Origin: G965215145 sp965215145
GTDB lineage: Bacteria > Bacteroidota > Rhodothermia > Rhodothermales > JANQRZ01
Direction: 5' to 3'
Assembly (NCBI GenBank): GCA_965215145.1
Contig: OZ244038.1
Location: forward strand, 372,001-436,000
Length of the DNA stretch: 64,000 nt
The notes beneath the pieces were generated by a model. It had not been told where the DNA came from and ran no database searches. It worked only from the letters and a program-made list of their open reading frames with translations. Position numbers and translations under genes: made by a program. Each line of letters opens with the position of its first letter. Position 1 is the stretch's first letter. This document shows, piece after piece, positions 8,000 to 16,754 of this stretch.

Positions 8000-8566
8000 A
8001 TGCGCCCTCCCCCGATGATCCTGCTCCCCCTGCTTACGGCCCTGCTTGCTCTCGCCGCGTGCGACTCCGAACCCGAGGAGTTGTCAGCCGACGAGGGCGC
8101 GTTCTCGTTCCTGCTCAACGGCGAGTCGTGGGTGCCTAACACAACAGTCCACGCCGGACTCACGGGTGAGAAGCGGCTTGGTGTGTTCTCGGAGCTTCGG
8201 TTCGAGGATCGCTTCCCCCTTCGGCAGGTGGCCGGACTCTCTGTCCCCTTCGCCGGCCTCGGCACCTACGAGATCGCCGAGCGCTCGGTGGAGGGGGAGT
8301 TCTACTCAGCCTATATCACGGAGGACGATGGTGACGCGACCATCGCGTTCTACCGCTCGACGGCGCACGCGCTGCCAGACGGCTCCGAGGGCCGGATCGT
8401 CGTCGCGGAGTACGACGAGGCCACCGGCGCGGTGGCGGGCACCTTCCGGGGCGTCTTCGTCGTGGACTCCTCCGACGTGCGCCAGCCCCGGCGGGAGCTA
8501 CCGGACACGCTCGTCGTCACCGAGGGCGTCTTCCGCGCCACCGTCGACGACCGCCGCGGTGAGTGA
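8000..8566 (+). CDS. lipoprotein, copy 2 of a tandem pair
   Basis: A 188-residue paralogue of the lipoprotein at 7050: lipobox 'LALAAC', then 'DSEPEE', and a shared ending 'DTLVVTEGVFRATVDDRR'. The C-terminal third is almost identical while the middle has diverged, consistent with an old duplication followed by gene conversion or constraint at the 3' end. Function unknown. Confidence 0.8.
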   Translation: MRPPPMILLPLLTALLALAACDSEPEELSADEGAFSFLLNGESWVPNTTVHAGLTGEKRLGVFSELRFEDRFPLRQVAGLSVPFAGLGTYEIAERSVEGEFYSAYITEDDGDATIAFYRSTAHALPDGSEGRIVVAEYDEATGAVAGTFRGVFVVDSSDVRQPRRELPDTLVVTEGVFRATVDDRRGE

Positions 8567-8606
8567 GCGCGTCTGCGTCCCGTCGGGTACCCTCACGCAG
8601 CACGCA

Positions 8607-9878
8607 CTACGCCCGGTAGATCGAGAACTCGTCGCGGCGGGCGTAGAGGCCGACGGCGATGGCGACGAGGACCGTGTTCGCCAGCAGCGCCGAGCCGCCG
8701 TAGGACACCAGCGGCAGCGGGATCCCGATCACCGGCACCACCCCGATCGTCATCCCGACGTTGATCAGCACGTGCGTCAAGAAGATCCCGGCCACGCCGG
8801 CGGCGAACACCTTCGCGAACGTGTGCGCGGCCCAGCTCCCGAGCGCCGCCAGCCGGATCAGCAGGAACCCGAACAGCGCCAGCACCACCATCGCCCCGAT
8901 GAACCCGAACTCCTCGCCGATTACGGTGAAGATGAAGTCGGTGGACTGCTCGGGGATGAAGGCGAGCTGGGTCTGCGTGCCCTGCATGAACCCCTTCCCG
9001 GTGAGCCCGCCCGAGCCGATGGCGGCCTTCGACTGGATCACGTGGTAGCCCGCCGTCGAGGCGAACGCCTGCGGGTCGGTGAAGGCGACGATGCGGCTGA
9101 CCTGGTGGGGCTGGAGGATCTTCGTCAGCCCGATCCACGCGGCGATCCCGAAGACGCCGGTGAACAGGAACGCCGCCACGGTCAGCAGCTTCTCGCGCGT
9201 GGCGAGAAACATCCCGACGGTGAAGAGCGCGGCGAAGATGAGCACGTAGAGCGGCGCCACGGCGTCGTTCTGGACGACGGCGAGGTAGGCGGCCACGGCA
9301 GGCGAGACGAGCAGCGCCATCAGCCGGAGCGGGACGCCGCCCCAGAACAGCACGAACGGGATCATCGCCAGGTACACCAGGGCCGAGCCCGTCTCGTTCT
9401 GGAGGATGATGATGACGACCGGGACGAGCACGATCAGGATGGCGACGAAGGCGTAGCGGAGCTGCCCCGTCCGGGCCTGCTTGGAGGCCAGGAATTTCGC
9501 CACGGCCAGCAGCGTCCCGATCTTCGCCAGCTCCGCCGTCTGCAGCCGGATCGGCCCGATCACGAGCCACGCCTTGGCCCCGTTGATCTCCTGCCCGAAC
9601 GCCACCGTCGCCAAGAGCAGCCCGATCACGGCGGCGTAGGCCGGGTACGCGAGGCGGTCCCACAGCCGCGCCGGGATCAGCAGGATCACCGCGAACGCCA
9701 CGGCCGAGATCCCGAACCACATCGCCTGGCGGCTGAAGTTCTGCTGCACCGAGAGCAGCAGGAACTCGGAGGCCGGGCCGTGGGTGGCGCTGTAGATCGC
9801 CGTCAGCCCGGCGGCGACGAGCGCGGCCCAGGCCACGAGCACGGTCCAGTCGATGTTGCGGTACCAGGCGCGGGTCAT
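8607..9878 (-). CDS. rodA: RodA, SEDS peptidoglycan glycosyltransferase
   Basis: Polymerises lipid II during lateral wall growth, with PBP2 as partner, in the inner membrane. The 423-residue protein has about ten membrane segments and SEDS motifs: 'QPHQVSRIVAFTDP', 'SKAAIGSGGLTGKGF' with 'IPEQSTDFIFTVIGEEFGF', and 'PVIGIPLPLVSYGGSALLA' near the C-terminus. It follows mrdA by 59 bp on the same strand, the standard pairing. The final codons recur as a stray fragment at 4058. Confidence 0.95.
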   Translation of the reverse strand: MTRAWYRNIDWTVLVAWAALVAAGLTAIYSATHGPASEFLLLSVQQNFSRQAMWFGISAVAFAVILLIPARLWDRLAYPAYAAVIGLLLATVAFGQEINGAKAWLVIGPIRLQTAELAKIGTLLAVAKFLASKQARTGQLRYAFVAILIVLVPVVIIILQNETGSALVYLAMIPFVLFWGGVPLRLMALLVSPAVAAYLAVVQNDAVAPLYVLIFAALFTVGMFLATREKLLTVAAFLFTGVFGIAAWIGLTKILQPHQVSRIVAFTDPQAFASTAGYHVIQSKAAIGSGGLTGKGFMQGTQTQLAFIPEQSTDFIFTVIGEEFGFIGAMVVLALFGFLLIRLAALGSWAAHTFAKVFAAGVAGIFLTHVLINVGMTIGVVPVIGIPLPLVSYGGSALLANTVLVAIAVGLYARRDEFSIYRA

Positions 9879-9893
9879 GCAGGGGAGGGCGGC

Positions 9894-9921
9894 GTAGGGA
9901 CGACCGGCCGGTCGCCGCTAC
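9894..9921. repeat. REP-like palindrome (GTAG...CTAC) between mrdA and rodA
   Basis: 28-bp near-perfect palindrome with core CGACCGGCCGGTCG and GTAG/CTAC ends; two stem mismatches. Near-identical cores occur at 34574 and 63798. Confidence 0.75.
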
Positions 9922-9937
9922 AGGACAGGGGGCGGGT

Positions 9938-11800
9938 CTAGTTCGTCTCGATGGGCTCGCTGCGCTTGGCGCGGACGAACTCGATGAGCGCGGGGCGGTT
10001 CGTCTCGCCCTTGAGGTACTGCTCGATCATCAGGCTCGCGATCGGGGCCGCGACCGTCGAGCCGTAGCCGGCGTTCTCGAAGATGGCGCCGACGGCGATC
10101 TGCGGGTTCTCCGCGGGGGCGTAGGCGATGAACACCGAGTGGTCCTCGCCGTGGGGGTTCTCGGCCGTGCCCGTCTTGCCGGCCACCGAGATCCCCTCGA
10201 TCTGCGCGCGCCGCGCGGTCCCGGCCTCGACGACGAGCTCCATCCCGCGCTGCACGGTCGCGAAGTGCTCGGGGTCGATGGGGATCGAGACGGGGCGGTG
10301 GGTCGGCTCGATCCGCTCGCCGGTGTCGGGGTTCGTCTGGTAGAGCACGACGTGGGGGTCGAGGAGCTTGCCGCCGTTGCCGACGGCGGCGGTGTAGCGG
10401 GCGAGCTGGAGCGGCGTCGTGCCCATGTTGCCCTGCCCGATGCCGAGGTTGATCGTGTAGCCCGGCCCCCACCCGCGCGGGAAGACGCGGTCGAAGTACG
10501 ACGAGTCCGGGATGAGGCCCGGCTTCTGGTCGGGGAAGTCGAGCGGGGCCAGCGTCCCGAACCCGAACCGGCGGGCCCACTGGCTCCACGTCTTGAGGTC
10601 CATCCGCTTCGGGCCCTCCGGCGTCTGGAACGTGTCGTTCATCAGCCGGAAGTAGAACGTGTTGCAGGAGACCTGGATCGAGCGCTTGACGGCGATGTTG
10701 CCGTGGGCGCCGCCGTGGCACTTGAAGAGGCGCCCGCCGAGCATGTAGCCGCCGCCGCAGTAGAGCTCGGTGTCCTCGGTGATCATCCCCTCGGCGAGCG
10801 CGACGATCGCCATGAACGGCTTCCACGTCGAGCCCGGCGGCTGCATCATCTGGGTGGCGCGGTTGAAGAGCGGCTTCTCCTCGTTGCGCCAGACGTAGTC
10901 CACGAACTCCTGGCTCATCCGCCCGGTGAACCCCTCGGGGTCGTAGTCCGGCGCGCTCGCCATCGCGATGATGCCGCCGGTCTGGGCGTCGAGGGCGACG
11001 ACGCCGCCGCGCTTGTTCACCATGAGGCTCTCGGCGAGGGCCTGCACCTTCGCGTCGAGCGTGAGGGTGAGCTCGTAGCCGCTCTGCGCGGGGATGTCGT
11101 CGGCGCCGCCGCGGTACGGGGAGACCTCCATGCCGTGGGTGTTGACGAGGACGAACTCGCGGCCGGGCCGCCCGCGCAGCACCGTCTCGTACTCCTTCTC
11201 CGCGCCGGCCTTGCCGACGGCGTCGCCGAGGCGGTAGCCCTGGGGCTCCATCTGGTCGAGCTCGTCGTCGTCGATCTCGCGGACGTAGCCGAGGACGTGG
11301 CTGGCGCGGGCGTCGGAGTGGTAGCGCCGCCGCTGCCCGATCTCGAACCCGACGCCGGAGAGCCGCCAGCTCTCCTCCTGCAGCCGCGCGAACGCCTGGA
11401 ACGGGACGTCCTTGAAGAGCACCGAGGTCTGGTACGAGGAGTGGTCCTTGACCTGGGCGTACTTCGCCTGCATCAGCGAGTCCGAGACGCCGAGGAGCCG
11501 GGCCAGCATCGGGAGCTGCTCCTCGTCGAAGTAGCGCGGCGCGATGGTGACGGCGTAGGTCGGGCGGTTGTCGACGATGAGCTCGCCGTGGCGGTCGTAG
11601 ACGAGGCCGCGCGCGGGCTCGACCACCTTCTGCTCGACGGCGTTGCCGAGGGCCTCCTGGATGTAGGTCTCCTGGTCGAGGAGCTGCATCTCGACGAGGC
11701 GGACGGTGAGGAGCCCGAGCAGCAGCAGCACGGTGCCGGCGAAGATGTTGAGCCGGAGGCCGGTCTTCTCCTGCGGCGGGGTGTTCTCGGTCTTCTTCAT
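9938..11800 (-). CDS. mrdA: penicillin-binding protein 2, elongation transpeptidase
   Basis: Cross-links peptidoglycan during cell elongation. The 620-residue protein has one N-terminal membrane anchor (about 16-38), a PBP dimerisation domain with 'PARGLVYDRHGELIVDN', and a transpeptidase domain with Ser324 and Lys327 in 'PPGSTWKPF', Ser378-Cys-Asn380 (SxN) and Lys542-Thr-Gly544 in 'AGKTGTAEN'. Start chosen at ATG 11800 ('MKKTEN'), just before the anchor. Forms a unit with rodA; mreBCD are not adjacent. Confidence 0.95.
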   Translation of the reverse strand: MKKTENTPPQEKTGLRLNIFAGTVLLLLGLLTVRLVEMQLLDQETYIQEALGNAVEQKVVEPARGLVYDRHGELIVDNRPTYAVTIAPRYFDEEQLPMLARLLGVSDSLMQAKYAQVKDHSSYQTSVLFKDVPFQAFARLQEESWRLSGVGFEIGQRRRYHSDARASHVLGYVREIDDDELDQMEPQGYRLGDAVGKAGAEKEYETVLRGRPGREFVLVNTHGMEVSPYRGGADDIPAQSGYELTLTLDAKVQALAESLMVNKRGGVVALDAQTGGIIAMASAPDYDPEGFTGRMSQEFVDYVWRNEEKPLFNRATQMMQPPGSTWKPFMAIVALAEGMITEDTELYCGGGYMLGGRLFKCHGGAHGNIAVKRSIQVSCNTFYFRLMNDTFQTPEGPKRMDLKTWSQWARRFGFGTLAPLDFPDQKPGLIPDSSYFDRVFPRGWGPGYTINLGIGQGNMGTTPLQLARYTAAVGNGGKLLDPHVVLYQTNPDTGERIEPTHRPVSIPIDPEHFATVQRGMELVVEAGTARRAQIEGISVAGKTGTAENPHGEDHSVFIAYAPAENPQIAVGAIFENAGYGSTVAAPIASLMIEQYLKGETNRPALIEFVRAKRSEPIETN

Positions 11801-12115
11801 GCGGGTCGGTCGGTCGGGGGGAGGCGGGCACCGCCTCCGGGGAGGGTACAACGCACGCCACCCCGAACAGATTCTGTTCCGCCGCCGCTTGCGAAGCCGG
11901 CCCCGATGGCCGACAGACGTGATACTCCTGCAAAGAACCCGCGCCGCGAAATCCGGTACACATCGGCCCCCGTCGCGATTCGCCGCCGAGGGCACATCGC
12001 GGTCCCCCCGCCGGAGGGCACACCGCTGCCCCCATCGTTACCGTTCCCGCGTCGCGCCCGGCTCCCCTCGCAGACCACGCGCAGATCGCCCCCCCAGCCT
12101 CAACCTGAAGGCCCG

Positions 12116-15100
12116 ATGATTCGCCCCGCACTCCGCCCGCTCCTCGTCGCCGCGCTCGCCGCCGCCGTGCTCGCCCCGACGGCGGCGGCGCAGTACTTCG
12201 GCCGCAACAAGGTCCAGTACGACGACTTCGACTTCCGGGTGCTCGAGACCGAGCACTTCGACATCTACTACTACCCCGAGGAGGAGGCCGGCGTGCGCGA
12301 CGCCGCCCGCATGGCCGAGCGCTGGTACGACCGGCTCTCGAACATCCTCGGCCACGAGTTCGAGGAGCGGCGCTCGATCATCTTCTACGCCGACGACGCC
12401 GACTTCCGCCAGACCAACGCCATCGGCGGGCTGATCGGGGAGGGGGTCCAGGGCGTGACGGAGGGGTTCAAGCTCCGCGTGGTGATGCCGCTGACCGGCT
12501 CCTACGCCGACACCGACCACGTCCTCGGTCACGAGCTCGTCCACCAGTTCCAGTACGACATCAGCCAGACCAACGGGCAGTTCTCGACGTTCGTCCGGCT
12601 CCCGCTGTGGATCATCGAGGGGTTCGCCGAATACCTCTCCGTCGGGCGGGAGGACCCCCACACGGCGATGTGGCTCCGCGACGCCGCCATCCGCGACGCG
12701 TTCCCCACGCTGGAGGCGCTCTCGCGTGACCCCCGCTACTTCCCCTACCGCTACGGCCAGGCGTTCTGGGCCTACGTCGGGGGCACCTACGGCGACGAGG
12801 CCGCGGTGACGCTCTTTAAGACGGCCCTCGCGATGCCGCTCGACTCCGCCATCGTCTCGGTGACGGGGCTCACCCCGGACTCCCTCGGCGCCCGCTGGAG
12901 CGACGCCGTCTCGGCGACGTACCTCCCCCTCGTCGCCGGCCTCGCCGCGCCGCCCTACACCGGCGAAGACCTCGAAGGGACCTCCCCCGAGCGGCTCGAC
13001 TCCCTCGGCCTCACCGCCCTCGACGGCCGCCGCGTCCTCGCCCGCGACGTCGACGCCGGCGACGTGAACGTCTCGCCGCAGGTCAGCCCCGACGGCCGCT
13101 ACGTCGCCTTCCTCTCCGAGCGCGACCTCTTCGGGATCGACCTCTTCCTCGCCGACGTCCAGACGGGGCAGGTCATCAAGAAGCTCCAGACTGTCGGGAG
13201 CGACCCCCACCTCGACGCGCTCCGGTTCATCAACTCGGCGGGGACGTGGAGCCCGGACGGGCAGAAGTTCGCCTTCGTGACCTTCGTCGAGGGCGACAAC
13301 GAGATCGCCATCGTGGACGTGGCCCGCCGCGAGATCGAGCGGCGCATCCAGGTCACCGGCGTCGGCGCGCTGAAGGACCCGGCGTGGAGCCCCGACGGCC
13401 GGACGATCGCGTTCGCCGGCATCAAGGGGGGCATCTCGGACCTCTACGTCGTGGACGTCGAGGGCGGCGAGGCGCGCCAGCTCACCGACGACCGCTACGC
13501 GGACCTCCAACCCGTCTGGAGCCCCGACGGCCGCCAGATCGCCTTCGCCACCGACCGCGGGCCGGGCACCCGCTTCGACCGGATCACCTACGCGCCCGTC
13601 CGCCTCGCCGTCTTCGACCTCGGCACGAACGAGGTCGAGGTCGTCAACGTCTTCGACGGCGCCAAGCACATCAACCCCCAGTTCAGCCCCGACGGCGAGA
13701 GCCTCTACTTCGTCTCCGACCGCGGCGGCGTCTCGAACGTGTACCGCCTCCACCGCCCCTCAGGCGAGCTCTTCCAGGTGACCGACGTGGCGACGGGCGT
13801 GAGCGGCATCACGGCCCTCTCGCCGACGCTCTCGGTGGCGGCGCAGTCGGGGCTCCTGATGTACTCCGTGTTCGAGGCGCAGAACTACAACGTCTACGCG
13901 CTCGAACCTAGCGAGGCGCAGGGCACACCCATCGAAGCCGGCGGTGCCGTGGCGGCGGGGGCCGTGCCGGTGAAGGTGCTCCCGGTGCAGGAGCCCGGCG
14001 AGGACGCGCGCGTCGATGACGAGCCGGGCCTGGACGACGGCTCGGCGGACGAGCACGGGATGGACGAGCCGGGGCTCGCGGAGGCCGACGGCGACTCCAC
14101 AGCGACGGGGCACGCGGCGGCAGAGCCCGTCTTCGAGGCCGCCCTCGGCATCCTCCCGCCCGTGGGCGCCGCCGACCGCAGCCGCGTCGAGGGCTACCTC
14201 GCCGCCGCGACCGACGGCCTCCCCGGCGAGGATGTGGCCTTCGAGGACAACGCGTACCGCCCGAAGCTCCAGCTCGACTACATCAGCCAGCCCTCCGTCG
14301 GCGTCGGCTACGACCCGTACTACGGCGGCTTCGGCGTCGGAGGCGGGATCGCGCTGCGGTTCTCGGACATGCTCGGCAACAACGTCCTCGGCGTCGTGGC
14401 CCAGGCCAACGGCTCGTACAAGGACATCGGGGGGCAGGTGTTCTACCTCAACCAGCGGCAGCGGCTCAATTGGGGCGGCGTAGCCGCTCACATCCCCTAC
14501 CTCCGGGTCTACTTCCTCAACGCCTTCCAGCGGCTCTACCAGCGGACCTACATCACCCAGGCCGGCGGCCTCGCCGCGTACCCGCTCTCGCAGACCCGGC
14601 GCTTCGAGGCGAACGGGGGGTACCGCCGGATCGGGTACGGGTATGAGATCGAAGGGCTCGACCCCACGACGGGGCGGGTCCGCCGGGAGGGGCTCTCGAC
14701 GGAGGAGGCGGAGAGCTTCGGGCTCCGCACGGAGACGTTCCACCTCGGCGAGGCGGGGCTCGCCTACGTCGGGGACTACTCGTTCTTCGGGTTCACCTCG
14801 CCCGTCCGGGGCGGGCGCTACCGCGTCGGCCTCGACGCGACGGCCGGCTCGCTGAACTTCGCGACGGCGACGGCGGACTACCGGCGGTACCTCTTCCTCC
14901 CGCCGTTCTTCACCGTCGCCGGCCGCGGCCTCCACTACGGCCGCTACGGGCCCGACGCCGGCGAGGGCCAGCTCTTCCCGCTCTACCTCGGCTACGGCAC
15001 CCTCGTCCGCGGCTACGCCTTCAGCTCGTTCGACGACGTCAACAGCGCGGAGCAGGCCCTCGCGCGCGACGCCACCCTCCAGAAGCTCTACGGTAGCCGC

Positions 15101-15454
15101 ATCGCCGTGGCGAACCTCGAGCTGCGGATGCCGCTCTTCGGCACGGAGGACTTCGGCCTGCTCCCGTTCCCCTGGCTCCCGACCGAGCTCGTCCTCTTCG
15201 GCGACGCCGGCTTCGCGTGGGGGCAGACGGGGTTCGCCCTCAACCAGACCGTGGACCCGCTGACGGGCCAGGTGATCGCTCAGGAGCTGCTCGGGCGGGA
15301 CTTCGAGGACCAGGAGCCGGTGTTCAGCGCCGGCGCCTCGGCGCGCATAAACCTCCTCGGCGCGCTCGTCCTGGAGTTCTACTACGCCCACGCCTTCTCG
15401 CGCGACGACGACCGCCCCGACGTCTTCGGCGTCAACTTCTCGCCGGGCTGGTAG
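12116..15454 (+). CDS. gluzincin peptidase-MA / TolB-like propeller / outer-membrane barrel fusion
   Basis: A 1112-residue exported protein. Signal peptide 1-24 ('PTAAAQ'). Residues 25-270 resemble the peptidase MA fold with zinc site His139-Glu140-x-x-His143 in 'LGHELVHQFQYD' and a likely third ligand Glu168 in 'WIIEGFAEYL'. Residues about 320-560 hold PD40/TolB-like propeller blades marked by 'SPDGR' repeats. After an acidic linker (about 600-700), residues 715-1112 look like an Omp85/surface-antigen beta-barrel ending 'FGVNFSPGW', with a terminal aromatic residue as in outer-membrane proteins. Start at ATG 12116 because the signal peptide begins there. Substrate unknown. Confidence 0.85.
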   Translation: MIRPALRPLLVAALAAAVLAPTAAAQYFGRNKVQYDDFDFRVLETEHFDIYYYPEEEAGVRDAARMAERWYDRLSNILGHEFEERRSIIFYADDADFRQTNAIGGLIGEGVQGVTEGFKLRVVMPLTGSYADTDHVLGHELVHQFQYDISQTNGQFSTFVRLPLWIIEGFAEYLSVGREDPHTAMWLRDAAIRDAFPTLEALSRDPRYFPYRYGQAFWAYVGGTYGDEAAVTLFKTALAMPLDSAIVSVTGLTPDSLGARWSDAVSATYLPLVAGLAAPPYTGEDLEGTSPERLDSLGLTALDGRRVLARDVDAGDVNVSPQVSPDGRYVAFLSERDLFGIDLFLADVQTGQVIKKLQTVGSDPHLDALRFINSAGTWSPDGQKFAFVTFVEGDNEIAIVDVARREIERRIQVTGVGALKDPAWSPDGRTIAFAGIKGGISDLYVVDVEGGEARQLTDDRYADLQPVWSPDGRQIAFATDRGPGTRFDRITYAPVRLAVFDLGTNEVEVVNVFDGAKHINPQFSPDGESLYFVSDRGGVSNVYRLHRPSGELFQVTDVATGVSGITALSPTLSVAAQSGLLMYSVFEAQNYNVYALEPSEAQGTPIEAGGAVAAGAVPVKVLPVQEPGEDARVDDEPGLDDGSADEHGMDEPGLAEADGDSTATGHAAAEPVFEAALGILPPVGAADRSRVEGYLAAATDGLPGEDVAFEDNAYRPKLQLDYISQPSVGVGYDPYYGGFGVGGGIALRFSDMLGNNVLGVVAQANGSYKDIGGQVFYLNQRQRLNWGGVAAHIPYLRVYFLNAFQRLYQRTYITQAGGLAAYPLSQTRRFEANGGYRRIGYGYEIEGLDPTTGRVRREGLSTEEAESFGLRTETFHLGEAGLAYVGDYSFFGFTSPVRGGRYRVGLDATAGSLNFATATADYRRYLFLPPFFTVAGRGLHYGRYGPDAGEGQLFPLYLGYGTLVRGYAFSSFDDVNSAEQALARDATLQKLYGSRIAVANLELRMPLFGTEDFGLLPFPWLPTELVLFGDAGFAWGQTGFALNQTVDPLTGQVIAQELLGRDFEDQEPVFSAGASARINLLGALVLEFYYAHAFSRDDDRPDVFGVNFSPGW

Positions 15455-15470
15455 GCGGGGATAGGGGACG

Positions 15471-15535
15471 GGGAACAGAGGACGGCGGAGTCGGCTACCC
15501 CCGGCGGGTCAACCGTCCTCCGTCCTCTGCTTCCC
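15471..15535. terminator. long inverted repeat between barrel fusion and pyrD
   Basis: GGGAACAGAGGACGG (15471-15485) is complementary to 15520-15535 with one bulged base. It could end the upstream transcript. It abuts the probable pyrD start, so it may also affect pyrD translation. Confidence 0.5.
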
Positions 15536-15559
15536 ATCTACCGATTCCTTCGCCCTCTC

Positions 15560-16651
15560 TTGTTCCGGCTCGACGCCGAGGCGGCGCACGGGTGGGGCGT
15601 CCGCGCCGCGCGGCTCGGGCAGCGCGCGCCGGGCCTCGTGCGGCGGCTCTACCGCGTCGAGGACGAGCGCCTCGCGCAGACGCTTTGGCCTGAGGCACCC
15701 GGCGGCGGCCTCCGGTTCCCGAACCCCGTCGGGCTCGCGGCCGGGTTCGACAAGGACGCCGAACTCGTCCGGTTCTGGGATACGCTCGGGTTCGGGTTCT
15801 GCGAGGTCGGCTCGGTGACGGCGCGGGCGGGCGCGGGGAACCCCCGGCCCCGCGCGTTCCGGCTCCCCGAGGACCGCGCGCTCGTCAATCGGATGGGGCT
15901 GAACAACGCCGGCGCCGACGCCGTCGCCGCGCGGCTGGCCGTGCTTCCGAGCGCCGAAGGCCGGATCCCCCTCGGGATCAACCTCGCCAAGACCCACGAC
16001 CCCGCCATCCTCGGCGACGCCGCCACCGACGACTTCGTCTACTCGTTCCGCCGCCTCGCCCCGCTGGCCGACTACGTCGCGCTGAACGTGTCCTGCCCCA
16101 ACACGGCCGAGGGGAAGACGTTCGAGGAGCCCGAGGCCCTGGACGCCCTGCTCGCGGCGGTGATGCGCGTGCGGGCCGAGGTCGCGCCAGCGGTGCCCGT
16201 GCTCGTCAAACTCTCGCCGCCCCCCACCCCGGACGCCGATTTCGGCGCGACGGACGAGCTGGTAGACCTCGCGCTCGGCCACGGCGTCGCCGGCTTCATC
16301 GCCTCGAACACGGCCTCCGACCGGACCGGGCTGAAGACGCATCCGACGCGGCTGGAACCCATCGGCCGAGGTGGGCTGAGCGGGCGCCCGCTGGCCGCAC
16401 GCTCGACGGCGCTCGTCCGCCGCCTCTTCCAGCGGACTGCGGGGCGAGTCCCCGTCATCGGCGTCGGTGGGGTGGACTCGGCGGAGGCGGCCTACGAGAA
16501 GGTCCGTGCGGGTGCATCCTTGATCGAACTCTACTCGGGGCTCGTGTACGAGGGGCCGGGGCTCGTCCGCCGGATCAACCGGGGCCTGCTCCGGCGGCTG
16601 GAGCGTGACGGGTTCGAGACGGTGGGCGAGGCGGTGGGGGTGGAGGGGTAG
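15560..16651 (+). CDS. pyrD: dihydroorotate dehydrogenase (quinone), class 2
   Basis: Oxidises dihydroorotate to orotate with quinone as acceptor at the membrane, in pyrimidine synthesis. The 363-residue protein has the class 2 hallmarks 'NPVGLAAGFDKDAE', 'GSVTARAGAGNPRPR', 'NRMGLNNAG', 'LNVSCPNT' (Ser catalytic base, class 2) and 'IGVGGVDSAEAAYEKVRAGA'. Annotated from TTG 15560, the only usual start codon in the frame. However, the frame continues upstream as 'YRFLRPLL', matching the normal N-terminal membrane helix, with an ATC at 15536 where ATG would be expected. No ATG, GTG or TTG lies between the upstream stop and 15560. Confidence 0.92.
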   Translation: MFRLDAEAAHGWGVRAARLGQRAPGLVRRLYRVEDERLAQTLWPEAPGGGLRFPNPVGLAAGFDKDAELVRFWDTLGFGFCEVGSVTARAGAGNPRPRAFRLPEDRALVNRMGLNNAGADAVAARLAVLPSAEGRIPLGINLAKTHDPAILGDAATDDFVYSFRRLAPLADYVALNVSCPNTAEGKTFEEPEALDALLAAVMRVRAEVAPAVPVLVKLSPPPTPDADFGATDELVDLALGHGVAGFIASNTASDRTGLKTHPTRLEPIGRGGLSGRPLAARSTALVRRLFQRTAGRVPVIGVGGVDSAEAAYEKVRAGASLIELYSGLVYEGPGLVRRINRGLLRRLERDGFETVGEAVGVEG

Positions 16652-16692
16652 GCGCGCCGGGCCAGCGCTTCCAGCTCAAGCATCGGGAGGGG

Positions 16693-16721
16693 TTGTGGGC
16701 CCACCTTAACCCTCGTATAAT
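16693..16721 (+). promoter_or_regulatory. sigma70-like promoter
   Basis: TTGTGG (16693-16698), a 17-bp spacer and a perfect TATAAT (16716-16721), 34 bp upstream of the FG-GAP gene start. Confidence 0.65.
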
Positions 16722-16754
16722 CGACCGTAACCCCTTCACGCGACCCCCGGCACC

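Noticed and set aside
10139..12115. Open frame running antisense through mrdA and into the barrel-fusion gene
   Set aside because: It lacks a signal or any domain, consists of Arg/Leu/Val/Glu-rich shadow sequence, and lies opposite the well-conserved mrdA. The real gene starts at ATG 12116.
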